DNA from: Flavobacteriales bacterium UBA952
GTDB lineage: Bacteria; Bacteroidota; Bacteroidia; Flavobacteriales_D; Crocinitomicaceae
Length of the DNA: 64,000 bases
Direction: 5' to 3'
Assembly: GCA_905182495.1 (NCBI GenBank)
Contig: CAJJBU010000007.1
Location: 1 to 64,000 of the forward strand
This document shows, piece after piece, positions 35,597-45,267 of the stretch. Below the pieces are notes generated by a model. The model searched no databases and was not told the origin of the DNA. It saw only the letters and a list, made by a program, of their open reading frames with translations. A program made the position numbers and the translations under genes. The number at the start of each line of letters is the position of its first letter. Positions within the stretch are counted from its first letter, which is position 1.

Positions 35597-35623
35597 GACG
35601 CATCTTCATTTATAAAAGTTGCA
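35597..35623 (-). promoter_or_regulatory. ECF-like promoter of unit 6
   Basis: TGCAAC (35618-35623), 17 bases, CGTC (35597-35600). It is the outermost promoter, 50 bases from the divergent phosphatase gene. Confidence 0.65.
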
Positions 35624-35672
35624 TTGAAAAAATAAAAGATTTTAAAACATAGATAATAACTACTTTTAGTTC

Positions 35673-37308
35673 ATGAAAAATGTTTGCTTTTTTACTCTTT
35701 TATTAATGACGTTTTCTGTGAACAGTCAAAAGAAGACGCCTAAAATCATAATAGGTATTGTCATTGATCAAATGTGTTATGATTACCTATACCGGTTTCA
35801 AAATAATTTTTCCGAAAATGGATTTAAAAAATTAATGAGTAGAGGAAGCCATTTAAAAGACATGCAATACAATTACATACCCACCTACACTGGACCCGGG
35901 CATGCATCTATTTACACAGGGACAACACCTAAAAACCATGGCATTATTGCCAATGCTTGGATTGAAGAATCCTCTAAAAGCATTGTTAATTGCGTTGGAG
36001 ACCCTTCTGTTGAGGGGATTCAAAGTAGCCAACTGTATGGTAAATCATCTCCACATAGACTAAATACAACAACGATAACCGACCAACTAAAAGACAAGCA
36101 CAAAGAGTCTAAGGTAATATCGATATCCATAAAAGACCGTGGGGCCATATTGCCCGGAGGATTCAAAAGCGATGGGAGTTATTGGTTCGATTACGGTAAT
36201 GGTCAATTCATCACCAGTAGTTACTATAAAACTGAAATGCCCAAATGGGTGAAAAAATTTAATGCAAAAAACAATGCGCTAAGTTATGCTCAAGTTTGGA
36301 ATCCCCTTTTGGTGAAAAACAGCTACAGCTCGGAAGATGCTAGCCCCTATGAAAAAGTCATAAATGGCAAAAGCGCTGCCGTTTTTCCTTATGATATAAA
36401 AAAGTTATGTGACTTAAGTCAAAGCTTTGAACCTTTTACGATGTCGCCTTTTGCAAATAACTTATTAACTGATTTAGCGATTACCGCTCTCAAAAAAGAA
36501 AAACTAGGCCAAGATGAATTCCCTGACATGTTGTGTATTAGCTATTCTTCAACAGATATTGCCGGACATGTCTTTGGTCCTGACTCTAAGGAAATTGAGG
36601 ATATGTATTACAGATTGGATATCGAATTGGGGCGTCTTTTAAACCACTTAGAAAAATCATTTGGTCAAGATGGTTTTGTATTATTTCTTACTGCCGATCA
36701 TGGTGTCGCAACGGTGCCTCAAAAAAGAGTAGATGAAGGCTTGAGTGGAGGCTATGTTTTTATTGACAAAGTCGTACCAAGACCTCCGCAAAAGAAGTAA
36801 TACTTTATTTGGCGTCGATTTTATTTTAGGTGAAAACAATTTAAACATCTATTTAAACCAAGGGGTGTTGAATTCTATCCTTCCTAAAGTTTCCAAGAAC
36901 TTATTAATGACACAATTAGAAGAGCAGCTTTCAAAAGTCAAAGGAATAAAGACGACAAGAAGAGGCGAATCATTGCAATCAAAAAGTAAGAATGAAGACA
37001 AATGGGACCGTTTACTTGCTAATGGTTTTGACCCAAACAGAAGCGGTGACCTCCTGATTGTATTAGAGTCGGGGTATTTACCGAAATCCAGTATCGACTT
37101 GCACCATGCCCAAGGGACCTCGCATGGGTCTGGTTATGATTACGACACGCATGTGCCGTGTATCTGGTATGGAGCTGGGATCAAAAGTCAGGAAGTCCTT
37201 GAGTCCACAAACATTACTGATATAGCACCGACACTTCGCGAAATATTAAACCTACCTAAAACGGGTCAAATGACCGGCAAACCAATTGATGCCATTCTGA
37301 ATCATTAA
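35673..37308 (+). pseudogene. pafA: PafA-type alkaline phosphatase, frameshifted
   Basis: Two frames together give about 544 residues, the length of PafA phosphate-monoester hydrolases. Signal peptide, then I-G-I-V-I-D-Q-M, nucleophile Thr73 in Y-T-G-P-G-H-A-S, Asn94 in N-H-G-I-I-A-N-A-W, Lys154 and Arg156 in S-I-K-D-R-G, metal ligands D-I-A-G-H and T-A-D-H-G-V-A in the first frame, and H-G-S-G-Y-D-Y-D-T-H-V-P in the second. Removing one A from the AAA run at 36768-36770 joins them as F-I-D-K-S-Y-Q-D-L-R-K. As it stands the product stops at 36800 and loses its final metal-binding His. TACTTTTA ends four bases before the ATG. Confidence 0.8.
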
Positions 37309-37318
37309 GCACATAAGC

Positions 37319-38483
37319 ATGGATAATCAAAAAATCTTCTTAGACCATTTGGGGCAGACAACTACGCACCCGCTTCTTATAGAAGTAGACCATGCAGATG
37401 GGATCTACATATTCGATAAGAAAGGAAAGAAGTACATGGACATGATTGCCGGGATTGCAGTAAGTAGCTTGGGTCACGGGAATCAAAGAATTAAGGACGC
37501 TCTCAAAAAACAAATTGACAAACACCTCCATGTGATGGTATATGGGGAATTTGTTCAAGAATCTCAAGTTCAACTTTCCATTAACTTAAGAAAACTGCTT
37601 CCCGAAAAACTCGATGGCCTTTATATTGTAAACTCAGGTACAGAGGCTATTGAAGCTGCCATTAAATTATGCAAAGCACACACAGGAAGAAAAGAGCTTG
37701 TCTCCTTTAAAGGGGCTTACCATGGGAGCACAAACGGCGCTTTGAGTATCTCAAGTAACGAAAAAAGAAAGGAAAATTTCAGACCCTTATTACCTAATAT
37801 TGAATTTATTGAGCTCAATAATATAAATAGCCTTGAATCCATTACAACAAGAACTGCGGGCGTATTTATGGAGACCATACAAGGGGATGCAGGCGTTCAG
37901 ATTCCAACGCTTAATTTTATGCAAAAACTGCGTAAAAAATGTGACGAAACCGGAGCGTTATTGGTTTTAGACGAAATTCAATGTGGCCTTGGTCGAACTG
38001 GAAAAAACTTTGCTTTTGAGCATTTCAATATTGTTCCAGATCTACTTACCTTAGGGAAATCATTAGGTGGAGGATTGCCTATAGGCGCATTAATCGCACC
38101 GCAAAAAACATTAGCAACATTTAGTACCAATCCAGAGCTTGGCCACATTACGACTTTTGGCGGCCACCCATTGACTGCAGCGGCTTCGGCAGAATTTTGC
38201 GCTATTCTAAAAGGTGATATTGATTTAGAAGATTCAATATCAATCTATGAAAGAGGTGAGGCTTTAAAGTCTCATTGTGAATCAAAATTAGAGAAAGCTA
38301 AAATGAAGGTTGATAAAATTATTACTCAGAGTAGTCGCTAATTGCTTAGAAAGGGGGTTGATCTTATTTTGGTTCCTATCTCACCCCAACAGTTTTCGAC
38401 TGTCGCCCCCCTTAACAATTACCGAATCTGAAATTATTAAGGCAGGAAAGATCATCTGCAAAGCGATAGACGAAAGTATTTAA
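37319..38483 (+). pseudogene. Class III aminotransferase with internal deletion and frameshift
   Basis: A PLP-dependent class III aminotransferase of the acetylornithine/ornithine group. The intact part (37319-38341, 340 residues) has [10 protein letters not shown] (PLP phosphate), the F-K-G-A-Y-H-G-S segment, [14 protein letters not shown] (PLP Asp) and the Schiff-base Lys in T-L-G-K-S-L-G-G-G. It then stops early. The missing C-terminus continues in another frame from about 38331 to 38483 as [15 protein letters not shown] and R-L-S-P-P-L-T-I-T-E. About 20-30 codons that should lie between appear deleted. It begins ten bases after the PafA-type gene. Confidence 0.75.
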
Positions 38484-38514
38484 GATTATTGGAGCTTCAC
38501 AAGATGGTATTCTT

Positions 38515-38522
38515 TATTTTTG
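38515..38522 (+). promoter_or_regulatory. -7 box TATTTTTG for metF
   Basis: TATTTTTG matches TAnnTTTG, 19 bases before the metF ATG. Confidence 0.5.
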
Positions 38523-38541
38523 CAACTACATTATATACTAA

Positions 38542-39492
38542 ATGAAGGTTACAGATTATTTAAAAGACGCTAAACAAACTTTGTTTTCATTTGAAATACT
38601 CCCCCCGTTAAAAGGAAAAAGTATACAATCCATTTATAATGGTATTGACCCTTTAATGGAATTCAAACCGAAATTTGTAAACGTAACCTACCACAGAGAA
38701 GAATACATTTATAAGGAACAAGAAAACGGATTATTGGAAAAAGTGTCTATTCGAAAAAGACCGGGAACCGTTGGGATTTGCGCTGCAATTATGGCCAAAT
38801 ACAAGATTGATGCTGTTCCACATTTAATTTGCGGGGGATTTAGTAAAGAAGAAACAGAAAACGCTTTGATTGACCTTCAATTTCTAGGAATTGACAATGT
38901 TCTTGCACTCCGTGGAGACTCGATAAAAACGGAGTCCTCATTTCGCCCCCATACAAAAGGACACCAATATGCATCTGAATTAATTGATCAGATTGATGAC
39001 ATGAACCATGGTAAATATTGCGTTGACGATATCAAAATGGAACCTACTGATTTTTGCATCGGTGCGGCTGGCTATCCAGAGAAACATTTTGAGGCCATGA
39101 ATTTAAAAACAGACCTCATTCATTTAAAACAAAAAGTAGATGCCGGAGCGGCATATATTGTCACTCAAATGTTTTTTGACAATAAAAAATATTTCGACTT
39201 TGTTAAATCCTGTAGAGATTTCGGGATCAATGTCCCCATCATACCTGGTCTCAAACCAATAAAAACTTTAAATCACATTTCGTTTCTACCTAAATTCTTC
39301 CATATCGATTATCCAGAAGAATTATCAACGGAATTACTCAAATGTAAAACAAATAAAGATGTTGAAACTGTAGGTATTGAATGGGGAATTCAGCAATCCA
39401 AAGAACTTTTTTCTCAAAATGTTCCCTGCATTCATTATTACACCATGTCAAATTCAGATGCTGTAAAAGCTATCGCAAGTAACCTATTTTAA
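38542..39492 (+). CDS. metF: Methylenetetrahydrofolate reductase
   Basis: 316 residues, FAD-dependent reduction of 5,10-methylene-THF to 5-methyl-THF for methionine synthesis. Visible: S-F-E-I-L-P-P-L-K-G (catalytic Glu near 18), N-V-T-Y-H-R-E, G-I-D-N-V-L-A-L-R-G-D, Y-P-E-K-H, and A-A-Y-I-V-T-Q-M-F-F-D. Length fits the bacterial catalytic-only form. The next gene's ATG follows its stop immediately. Confidence 0.95.
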   Translation: MKVTDYLKDAKQTLFSFEILPPLKGKSIQSIYNGIDPLMEFKPKFVNVTYHREEYIYKEQENGLLEKVSIRKRPGTVGICAAIMAKYKIDAVPHLICGGFSKEETENALIDLQFLGIDNVLALRGDSIKTESSFRPHTKGHQYASELIDQIDDMNHGKYCVDDIKMEPTDFCIGAAGYPEKHFEAMNLKTDLIHLKQKVDAGAAYIVTQMFFDNKKYFDFVKSCRDFGINVPIIPGLKPIKTLNHISFLPKFFHIDYPEELSTELLKCKTNKDVETVGIEWGIQQSKELFSQNVPCIHYYTMSNSDAVKAIASNLF

Positions 39493-40032
39493 ATGAAAAA
39501 TTATTTCCTTCTATTCCTATTCCTTTCCTGCTTTGGTTTTACGCAAGCGCAAACAGATTCCAAAGCCAAAACATTAGTGATTGGTCAATTTGACCGACCT
39601 GAAGAGCGTTATGCAATAGAGGTTGCCGTTACTGATTTGTTTTCAAAGAATGGCATCCCTGCTGTTCCATCATTAAATGTAATCAAGCAAGGTGCAAACC
39701 CTTCTATTCTGGCTACAGACAGCATCCAGGAGATCCTAAATAGCATGGGAATCACAAGCTTTGCTATTGTAAATGTTCGGGGCTATGATCGAAGATTTAA
39801 AATAAGTGAAAAAGAAACTCCTTTGAGCGAGGTGCTTATGAGAACAAGTATTTATCATGTCTATAGAGAAGAGGCTACATCAGTTAGCTTTGAATTCATT
39901 TTATTCAAGGAAAACAAGATTTATTATAGAGATATCTTAAAGTGCGGTAACGTTTCCGATAGAGATTCTGTAATAAAAAGGATACGTAAAAAGCTTCCAA
40001 AAAGAATTTCAAAAAAGTGGCCTAAGAATTAG
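39493..40032 (+). CDS. Secreted protein of unknown function downstream of metF
   Basis: 179 residues with a signal peptide (MKNYFLLFLFLSCFGFTQAQ). The mature part alternates strands and helices with a basic tail (K-K-L-P-K-R-I-S-K-K-W-P-K). No family recognised. It starts directly at the metF stop (TAAATG), so it is on the metF transcript. Its last four bases overlap the convergent gene. Confidence 0.7.
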   Translation: MKNYFLLFLFLSCFGFTQAQTDSKAKTLVIGQFDRPEERYAIEVAVTDLFSKNGIPAVPSLNVIKQGANPSILATDSIQEILNSMGITSFAIVNVRGYDRRFKISEKETPLSEVLMRTSIYHVYREEATSVSFEFILFKENKIYYRDILKCGNVSDRDSVIKRIRKKLPKRISKKWPKN

Positions 40033-40919
40033 AAATTTCCTGAACGGAATTTTTTATCAAAGTTCATTTCACTTGGATCTCCATATGCACCGCATTTTGG
40101 TACACGTTCAAAAAGCTTAATAAACTTTATTTTAAATAAAATAGGCCAATATTGTGAAGAGAACCAATCCCATTTTGCATGAGGACCTTTCCATTCATGA
40201 ATACCAATAAGCGGTAATTCTAGAGTGGGAATCATCATCCATGCCCGATTAAAACGAACACCTAAACCAAGGCTATAATGAAGTTGAAGGTTGTTTTGAC
40301 TTTGGAAAACTTGATCTAAAGGATGCTGTGAAAAGCCATCCTCATAAAGACGATCACCGTCGTTGGGCCTAAATTCATAATTAAAACCAATGGCATTATC
40401 AATGAAATGCTTCCTAGCCTTGTCTATCTTTTTCTTACCAATATAGATTAAGGAATGAGCGGAAACTCTTGCAGAAAAAAGACCAAGTGTAAAGGTTCCT
40501 GTTCCATTTGAGTTGGAAATCGAAACGCCAGCAGCATCCAATAAATCTATTTTCGTAGATTCTTCGCCAGCAAAAACCTTATAACCTAAACCCCAATCAA
40601 AATAATCAATGATTCTGCTTTTTTTCAAAAACTTAATTGGAATACCCTTCCATTTAGGAAAGTGTGCAAACCCCAACTCTGCTGCATACCTTGTTTTTCC
40701 GGAAGGATTGACAATATAAGATTCTCGATCCCCAGTTATTAGGGCATTTTGACCATCGACTTCTTGACCAGGGAATAAGTAAGTTGCTGCTAATGAAAAC
40801 TGAATACCATCATTAACCACAACAATGTAATCATTACCCCTTGACGCTTTTTTAAAGCCCCCCTGACTCAGGGTTGAAAAACCAATACTTATTATAACAA
40901 GAAGAAGTCCATATTTCAT
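40029..40919 (-). CDS. Putative outer-membrane/surface protein of unknown function
   Basis: 296 residues. A signal peptide (MKYGLLLVIISIGFSTLSQ) is followed by many amphipathic strands with aromatic ends (L-Q-L-H-Y-S-L-G-L-G-V-R-F), suggesting a small beta-barrel. No named family. Its ATG overlaps the kynurenine monooxygenase stop by four bases, so it is co-transcribed with that gene. Confidence 0.65.
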   Translation of the reverse strand: MKYGLLLVIISIGFSTLSQGGFKKASRGNDYIVVVNDGIQFSLAATYLFPGQEVDGQNALITGDRESYIVNPSGKTRYAAELGFAHFPKWKGIPIKFLKKSRIIDYFDWGLGYKVFAGEESTKIDLLDAAGVSISNSNGTGTFTLGLFSARVSAHSLIYIGKKKIDKARKHFIDNAIGFNYEFRPNDGDRLYEDGFSQHPLDQVFQSQNNLQLHYSLGLGVRFNRAWMMIPTLELPLIGIHEWKGPHAKWDWFSSQYWPILFKIKFIKLFERVPKCGAYGDPSEMNFDKKFRSGNF

Positions 40920-42286
40920 ATTTCGAATTTAAAGGATTTACTCTCTTTAGCGATTAAATCCATAACCTCATCGCTATCCCAATGTTTATCGATATCAGGA
41001 AACTGCATTACACGTTCCATAATACCATCTTGTATCTTTCCTTGTTTGTAGGCGACGCTGTAAGGAATTGTGCTAAAGGTCACTTGAGAATATAACGGCA
41101 ACCACTTTTTAGGATACATTTTGGTATACTTTGCCTCTATTTTCTTTCGCAAAAGAAAATTCTCATCAGCAACATAATCACGCATTTCGTAATAGTTATC
41201 CAATGAAAGATCTTGTAGGGCATCCCCGTCAGGCTTTCGCGTTTCATTATATTCTTTAAATACAGCATCCCAATCTTCATTATGCTTAATCATAAGATCA
41301 TTCAGAACCGTACAATCTTCAAATCCTGAATTCATGCCTTGGCCATAGAATGGCACAGTAGCGTGTGCTGAGTCTCCCATCAAGGCAACTTTCCCATGCG
41401 TCCAAGGATAGCAGCGTATAATCGCCAAAGAAGCTAAAGGATGGTCTTCCCATGCCTCTCCAACATTCGGCATCATTTTATGGAAATCAGGGAATACAAC
41501 CCTGAAAAATTCATCAACATCGTCTTTAGTTTTGAGCTTATCAAAAGAGTACTTATGATTTTCGTGGGGCATGAATAATGTACATGTAAACGAACCATCT
41601 TCATTTGCTAAAGCAATCATCATAAAACGACCTCTTGGCCAAATGTGCAAGGCATTTTTATCCATTACATAGTCTCCATTTGGAGCAGCCGGAAGCAGTA
41701 CCTCTCGATATCCATCTTCAATAAAACGTTGACTAAAATTAAAACGAGGTAGTTTTTGCATTGAATTGTAACGAGTAGCTGAAAAAGCACCGTCTGCAGC
41801 AAAAATCAAATCAGATTTAACCTCAAATTCTTCATTAGTCTCTGTATTCCGAATAAAGGAAATAGAATTCTCAAAATCTACTTTGTAGCATTCATGATGG
41901 TAATGAATGGTTGCTTTGCCTTTTTTTTCAGCAATATCCATCATACGTGCATTTATATGACCTCTGGAAACTGAATAAATAGCTTGCCCTTCTTCACCAT
42001 AAGGTTGATAGGTCAGCTCTCCTGAATCTGCATGCATTACCCTTCCATACATTGGAATTGCTATTTCACGAACCGAATCTCCGACCCCAACATCGTCAAG
42101 AGCTTTCCAACCCCTGACAGAAAGCGCTAAGTTAATAGACTTTCCCGCTGCGATATCCGCTTTTCGTATATCTGACCTTCTTTCAAAAATAGTTACTGAA
42201 TACCCTGCTCTAGAAAGATAAACTGCCCATAAAGAACCGACAAGTCCTGCACCTATTATTGTTGCGTTTTTTTGATTTGAATTCAT
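40916..42286 (-). CDS. kmo: Kynurenine 3-monooxygenase
   Basis: 456 residues, an FAD monooxygenase converting L-kynurenine to 3-hydroxykynurenine in the tryptophan-to-NAD pathway. N-terminal FAD site I-I-G-A-G-L-V-G-S-L (10-19), the S-R-G-H-I-N-A segment, D-L-I-F-A-A-D-G-A-F-S, and A-L-M-G-D-S-A-H-A-T-V-P-F-Y-G-Q-G-M-N-S-G-F-E-D with the second flavin motif. Length matches bacterial KMO (about 460). Other kynurenine-pathway genes are not in the window. Confidence 0.92.
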   Translation of the reverse strand: MNSNQKNATIIGAGLVGSLWAVYLSRAGYSVTIFERRSDIRKADIAAGKSINLALSVRGWKALDDVGVGDSVREIAIPMYGRVMHADSGELTYQPYGEEGQAIYSVSRGHINARMMDIAEKKGKATIHYHHECYKVDFENSISFIRNTETNEEFEVKSDLIFAADGAFSATRYNSMQKLPRFNFSQRFIEDGYREVLLPAAPNGDYVMDKNALHIWPRGRFMMIALANEDGSFTCTLFMPHENHKYSFDKLKTKDDVDEFFRVVFPDFHKMMPNVGEAWEDHPLASLAIIRCYPWTHGKVALMGDSAHATVPFYGQGMNSGFEDCTVLNDLMIKHNEDWDAVFKEYNETRKPDGDALQDLSLDNYYEMRDYVADENFLLRKKIEAKYTKMYPKKWLPLYSQVTFSTIPYSVAYKQGKIQDGIMERVMQFPDIDKHWDSDEVMDLIAKESKSFKFEI

Positions 42287-42288
42287 TA

Positions 42289-42498
42289 TTATTTTCTCCA
42301 GTGTTTTGAATAGGAAGACTCAAAATAGGTAGTCTTGAACCTGCCTTTGTTTCGTTTGTTGTGGTAAGCAATTAAAATTCTCCAAACTAGAATACCAATG
42401 ATTAAAATACAAATCGTTTGCGCAGAAATATTAATATAGTCTCTGACAATAGAAATGTCTCCAGTGTATTTAACTTGAATAAGTTCTTGACCCGTCAT
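42289..42498 (-). CDS. Small one-helix membrane protein before kmo
   Basis: 69 residues. A single membrane helix (T-I-C-I-L-I-I-G-I-L-V-W-R-I-L-I-A) with a basic C-terminal tail. It ends two bases before the kmo ATG on the same strand, which supports a real coupled gene. No family recognised. Confidence 0.55.
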   Translation of the reverse strand: MTGQELIQVKYTGDISIVRDYINISAQTICILIIGILVWRILIAYHNKRNKGRFKTTYFESSYSKHWRK

Positions 42499-42574
42499 AT
42501 AGATAAGTTAAACACGAATGTAATGAGTTTGTTGTCACGACATTTAAGATAAAACGAAGAATTATTCACATTAA

Positions 42575-43507
42575 CTATTTAGTAGTTGGGTCAATAAACA
42601 ATAAATTTCGTTTAATACCCTTAAACTTCGCTCTCTTTAAAGGACTTCGTTTCAACAGCTCCCTATAGGTTTCCTCATTCAGATCCATCCAATCCTTCTT
42701 TGTGAAATCTAACAACTTTGGATTTTGAAACCGCTCCTCCTTATGAGGTTTTGAAAAGCGATTCCAGGGACAAACATCCTGACAAACATCACAGCCAAAA
42801 GCCCAATTATCCATTTTGCCTTTAAACTCATTAGGGAGAAGCTCATCTTTTAACTCTATAGTTAGATAGGATATGCATTTTGAGCCATCCACAACATAGG
42901 GGGCAACAATAGCCTCCGTTGGACAATCATCAATACATTTTGTGCAAGTTCCGCAATAATCTTTCATTGGGCCGTCCTGTTCAAAATCTAAATCAGTTAT
43001 CAATTCAGCAATAAAGAAAAAACTACCTTCTTTGGGATGAATCAAATTTGAGTTTTTCCCAATCCAACCAAGCCCCGCTTTAGAAGCCCATGCCTTATCC
43101 ATAACAGGTGCTGAATCCACAAAAGCCCTTCCTTCTACCTCGCCTACAAGGTCTTTAATGAAGGAAAATAGTTCGACCAAACGCTCTTTCACCAGATAAT
43201 GATAGTCCTCGCCATACGCATATTTAGAGATTTTAGGCGCCTCTACGTCTAACTGTTTGTGATCTGTAGCATAATTAAATAACAATGAAATAACAGACTT
43301 TGCTCCAGGAACAAGTTTGCTTGGATCCAATCTTTTATCAAAATGATTTTCCATGTAGGACATCTTACCCTGATGGTTATTTTTTAACCAATTTTCGAGT
43401 CTAGGAGCTTCATCTTCGAGAAAACCTGCCTTTGAAAATCCACAGTAGAAAAATCCTAATTCTTGAGCCTTAGCTAAAATTTGATTTTTATACTTTGTCG
43501 CATCCAT
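42575..43507 (-). CDS. queG: Epoxyqueuosine reductase
   Basis: 310 residues, reduces epoxyqueuosine to queuosine in tRNA using cobalamin and two Fe-S clusters. The cluster motifs are clear: [12 protein letters not shown] and [11 protein letters not shown]. The QueG catalytic Asp region F-V-D-S-A-P-V-M-D is present. It begins at the base after the ruvB stop, so the two form an operon. Confidence 0.94.
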   Translation of the reverse strand: MDATKYKNQILAKAQELGFFYCGFSKAGFLEDEAPRLENWLKNNHQGKMSYMENHFDKRLDPSKLVPGAKSVISLLFNYATDHKQLDVEAPKISKYAYGEDYHYLVKERLVELFSFIKDLVGEVEGRAFVDSAPVMDKAWASKAGLGWIGKNSNLIHPKEGSFFFIAELITDLDFEQDGPMKDYCGTCTKCIDDCPTEAIVAPYVVDGSKCISYLTIELKDELLPNEFKGKMDNWAFGCDVCQDVCPWNRFSKPHKEERFQNPKLLDFTKKDWMDLNEETYRELLKRSPLKRAKFKGIKRNLLFIDPTTK

Positions 43508-44530
43508 CTAAAAGAAACCTCCTTGGCTAAATCCCATGTCTATTCCCAGATGCTTGTATGATTTCTCCGTTGCCTTTCTCCCTCTTGGCGTGCGCATTAA
43601 AAAACCTTCTTGAATTAAAAATGGCTCATAGACCTCCTCGATAGTACCTGCATTCTCGCCTATTGCAGTTGCAATAGTGGTTAGACCAACTGGGCCGCCA
43701 CTAAATTTCTCGACAATTGCTTTTAGTATGCGAATATCCATTTCATCGAGGCCATTGGCATCGACATTTAATGCCTTTAGGGCAATTTCGGTGATCGCTT
43801 CATCAATTTTACCATTTCCTTTGATTTGGGCAAAGTCCCTAACCCTACGCAAAAGCGCATTAGCTATTCTTGGAGTACCTCTGCTCCTACTCGCTATCTT
43901 CAAGGCAGCATCAAAATCGATTTCTATCTCCAATAAACCAGCCGATCGCTGAATTATGGACGTCAACGTTTCTGAATCGTAATATTCTAAGCGAGAATTA
44001 ATACCAAACCGGGCTCTTAACGGACTTGTTAAAAGGCCTGATCGTGTTGTTGCGCCAATTAGAGTAAATGGATTTAACGTTATTTGAACCGTTCTTGCAT
44101 TGGGGCCTGAATCAATCATGATATCTATGACATAGTCTTCCATTGCAGAATATAAATACTCTTCTACAACTGGGCTTAAACGGTGTATCTCGTCAATAAA
44201 CAAAACATCCCCCGCCCCTAAGTTGGTTAATAACCCGGCTAAATCTCCTGGTTTATCCAAAACTGGTCCACTAGTAACTTTGAAGCCAACGGCCATCTCA
44301 TTGGCAATAATATTGGCTAAGGTCGTCTTACCTAATCCCGGAGGGCCATGAAGCAAGACATGATCTAAGGGCTCCTTTCGAAGTGTAGCAGCCTGCACGA
44401 AAACCTCTAGATTTTCTACAATACTTGGTTGACCAGCAAAATCAATTAATTTTTGCGGACGTAATACCTTGTCAAATTCCTTTTCGAAATTATTTTCGGC
44501 CTCTTCTTGATAGTCAAATGAATCTTCCAA
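43508..44530 (-). CDS. ruvB: Holliday junction branch migration helicase RuvB
   Basis: 340 residues. AAA+ motor that drives branch migration with RuvA. Walker [11 protein letters not shown], Walker [12 protein letters not shown], sensor G-A-T-T-R-S-G, arginine R-A-R-F-G, and the C-terminal winged helix R-T-P-R-G-R. The start is TTG at 44530; no ATG upstream fits, and a TAAATTTG box lies 15 bases before it. ruvA is not adjacent. Confidence 0.97.
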   Translation of the reverse strand: MEDSFDYQEEAENNFEKEFDKVLRPQKLIDFAGQPSIVENLEVFVQAATLRKEPLDHVLLHGPPGLGKTTLANIIANEMAVGFKVTSGPVLDKPGDLAGLLTNLGAGDVLFIDEIHRLSPVVEEYLYSAMEDYVIDIMIDSGPNARTVQITLNPFTLIGATTRSGLLTSPLRARFGINSRLEYYDSETLTSIIQRSAGLLEIEIDFDAALKIASRSRGTPRIANALLRRVRDFAQIKGNGKIDEAITEIALKALNVDANGLDEMDIRILKAIVEKFSGGPVGLTTIATAIGENAGTIEEVYEPFLIQEGFLMRTPRGRKATEKSYKHLGIDMGFSQGGFF

Positions 44531-44545
44531 CTGCTGTCTTTATAA

Positions 44546-44553
44546 CAAATTTA
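44546..44553 (-). promoter_or_regulatory. -7 box TAAATTTG for ruvB-queG
   Basis: Minus-strand TAAATTTG, 15 bases before the ruvB TTG start. A TTTG lies about 16 bases further upstream, near the -33 position. Confidence 0.5.
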
Positions 44554-44595
44554 CAAAAGCAATTGACACCAAACCTATAATCAAAAAAGGAAAAA

Positions 44596-45267
44596 TTAAT
44601 AGCCCGGCTGAATGAACTGAAGCATCAATGCCATATCCTCAAACATGTAATCTGCAACACTTAACCGAGGCTCCTTTAGATGGGTCTTTTCTGGAATGCA
44701 AACAACCTTCATTTTAGCTGCCATCCCTGAGATAACTCCATTCAAGGAATCTTCAATAACGAGACATTTATTTGGATGTACAGAAAGCTGTTTTGCCGTC
44801 TTTAGATAAACAGCAGGATGAGGTTTGCCGTAAGTCTCAAATTCGGCAGAATGTACGACATCAAAATATTGACTGATTTTCAAACCATTCAGCACTGCTT
44901 CAAGTAATCGATTTGGTGAAGAAGTGGCGAGTCCTATTTTCATAGGCTTGCTTTTAAGAAATGTCAGCATTTCATAAACGCCTTTCAAGGGGTTAGGATC
45001 GTTACTGACCAACTCAATCATCCTATTAATAATGTCGTTTTCCACAAGTTTTATATCCTCTATCCCTAAGTTTTGATCCTGATTCCAATGGCTAATGACC
45101 TCATCTATCCTTAGACCTACGGTTTTTTGAAAATCACTTTTTGCCAGCTTACAACCTAGTTCAGAAAAAACTGTTTCCATTGCAATCTTCCACATCGGTT
45201 CGGAGTCAATAAGAATACCATCCATATCAAAAATGACAGCTTCAAACTCACTTAATTTTAATTCCAT
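44596..45267 (-). CDS. HAD-family sugar-phosphate phosphatase / phosphoglucomutase-like
   Basis: About 223 residues from the ATG at 45267. Motif I F-D-M-D-G-I-L-I-D-S-E with both catalytic aspartates, the cap domain, motif II L-A-T-S-S-P-N, Lys in the F-E-T-Y-G-K-P-H-P segment and motif IV V-I-E-D-S-L-N-G-V. It belongs to the beta-phosphoglucomutase/YniC branch; the substrate is a small phosphorylated sugar but not resolved. A longer frame to 45321 adds 18 residues inside the upstream gene and is less likely. Confidence 0.85.
   Translation of the reverse strand: MELKLSEFEAVIFDMDGILIDSEPMWKIAMETVFSELGCKLAKSDFQKTVGLRIDEVISHWNQDQNLGIEDIKLVENDIINRMIELVSNDPNPLKGVYEMLTFLKSKPMKIGLATSSPNRLLEAVLNGLKISQYFDVVHSAEFETYGKPHPAVYLKTAKQLSVHPNKCLVIEDSLNGVISGMAAKMKVVCIPEKTHLKEPRLSVADYMFEDMALMLQFIQPGY

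Larger units (their letters stand above)
34719..35623 (-). repeat. Tandem array of six promoter-sRNA-terminator units
   Basis: A gene-free stretch made of six diverged direct repeats. Each unit read on the minus strand has TGCAAC (or a derivative), 17 bases, CGTC, a segment with the core CTAAGACTATAACTCAA, and a stem-loop AACACTGC/GCAGTGTT followed by a T-run. The distances between successive TGCAAC elements are 166, 175, 176, 139 and 159 bases. Units 2 to 4 also share ATTTATTCCAT beside the T-run. Reading frames are not conserved. The structure indicates serial small RNA genes rather than protein genes. Confidence 0.8.

Noticed and set aside
34719..35623. Array as a CRISPR or integron attC array
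   Set aside because: Units are 139-176 bp with internal promoter and terminator marks, not 20-40 bp repeats with spacers. GTTGCAT does not fit the attC core GTTRRRY, and no integrase or cas gene is near.
34719..35623. Short minus-strand reading frames starting at ATGCAACTTT in several units
   Set aside because: They have different lengths and sequences in each unit (8, 23 and about 32 codons, or immediate stop). The shared ATG is explained by the TGCAAC promoter element.
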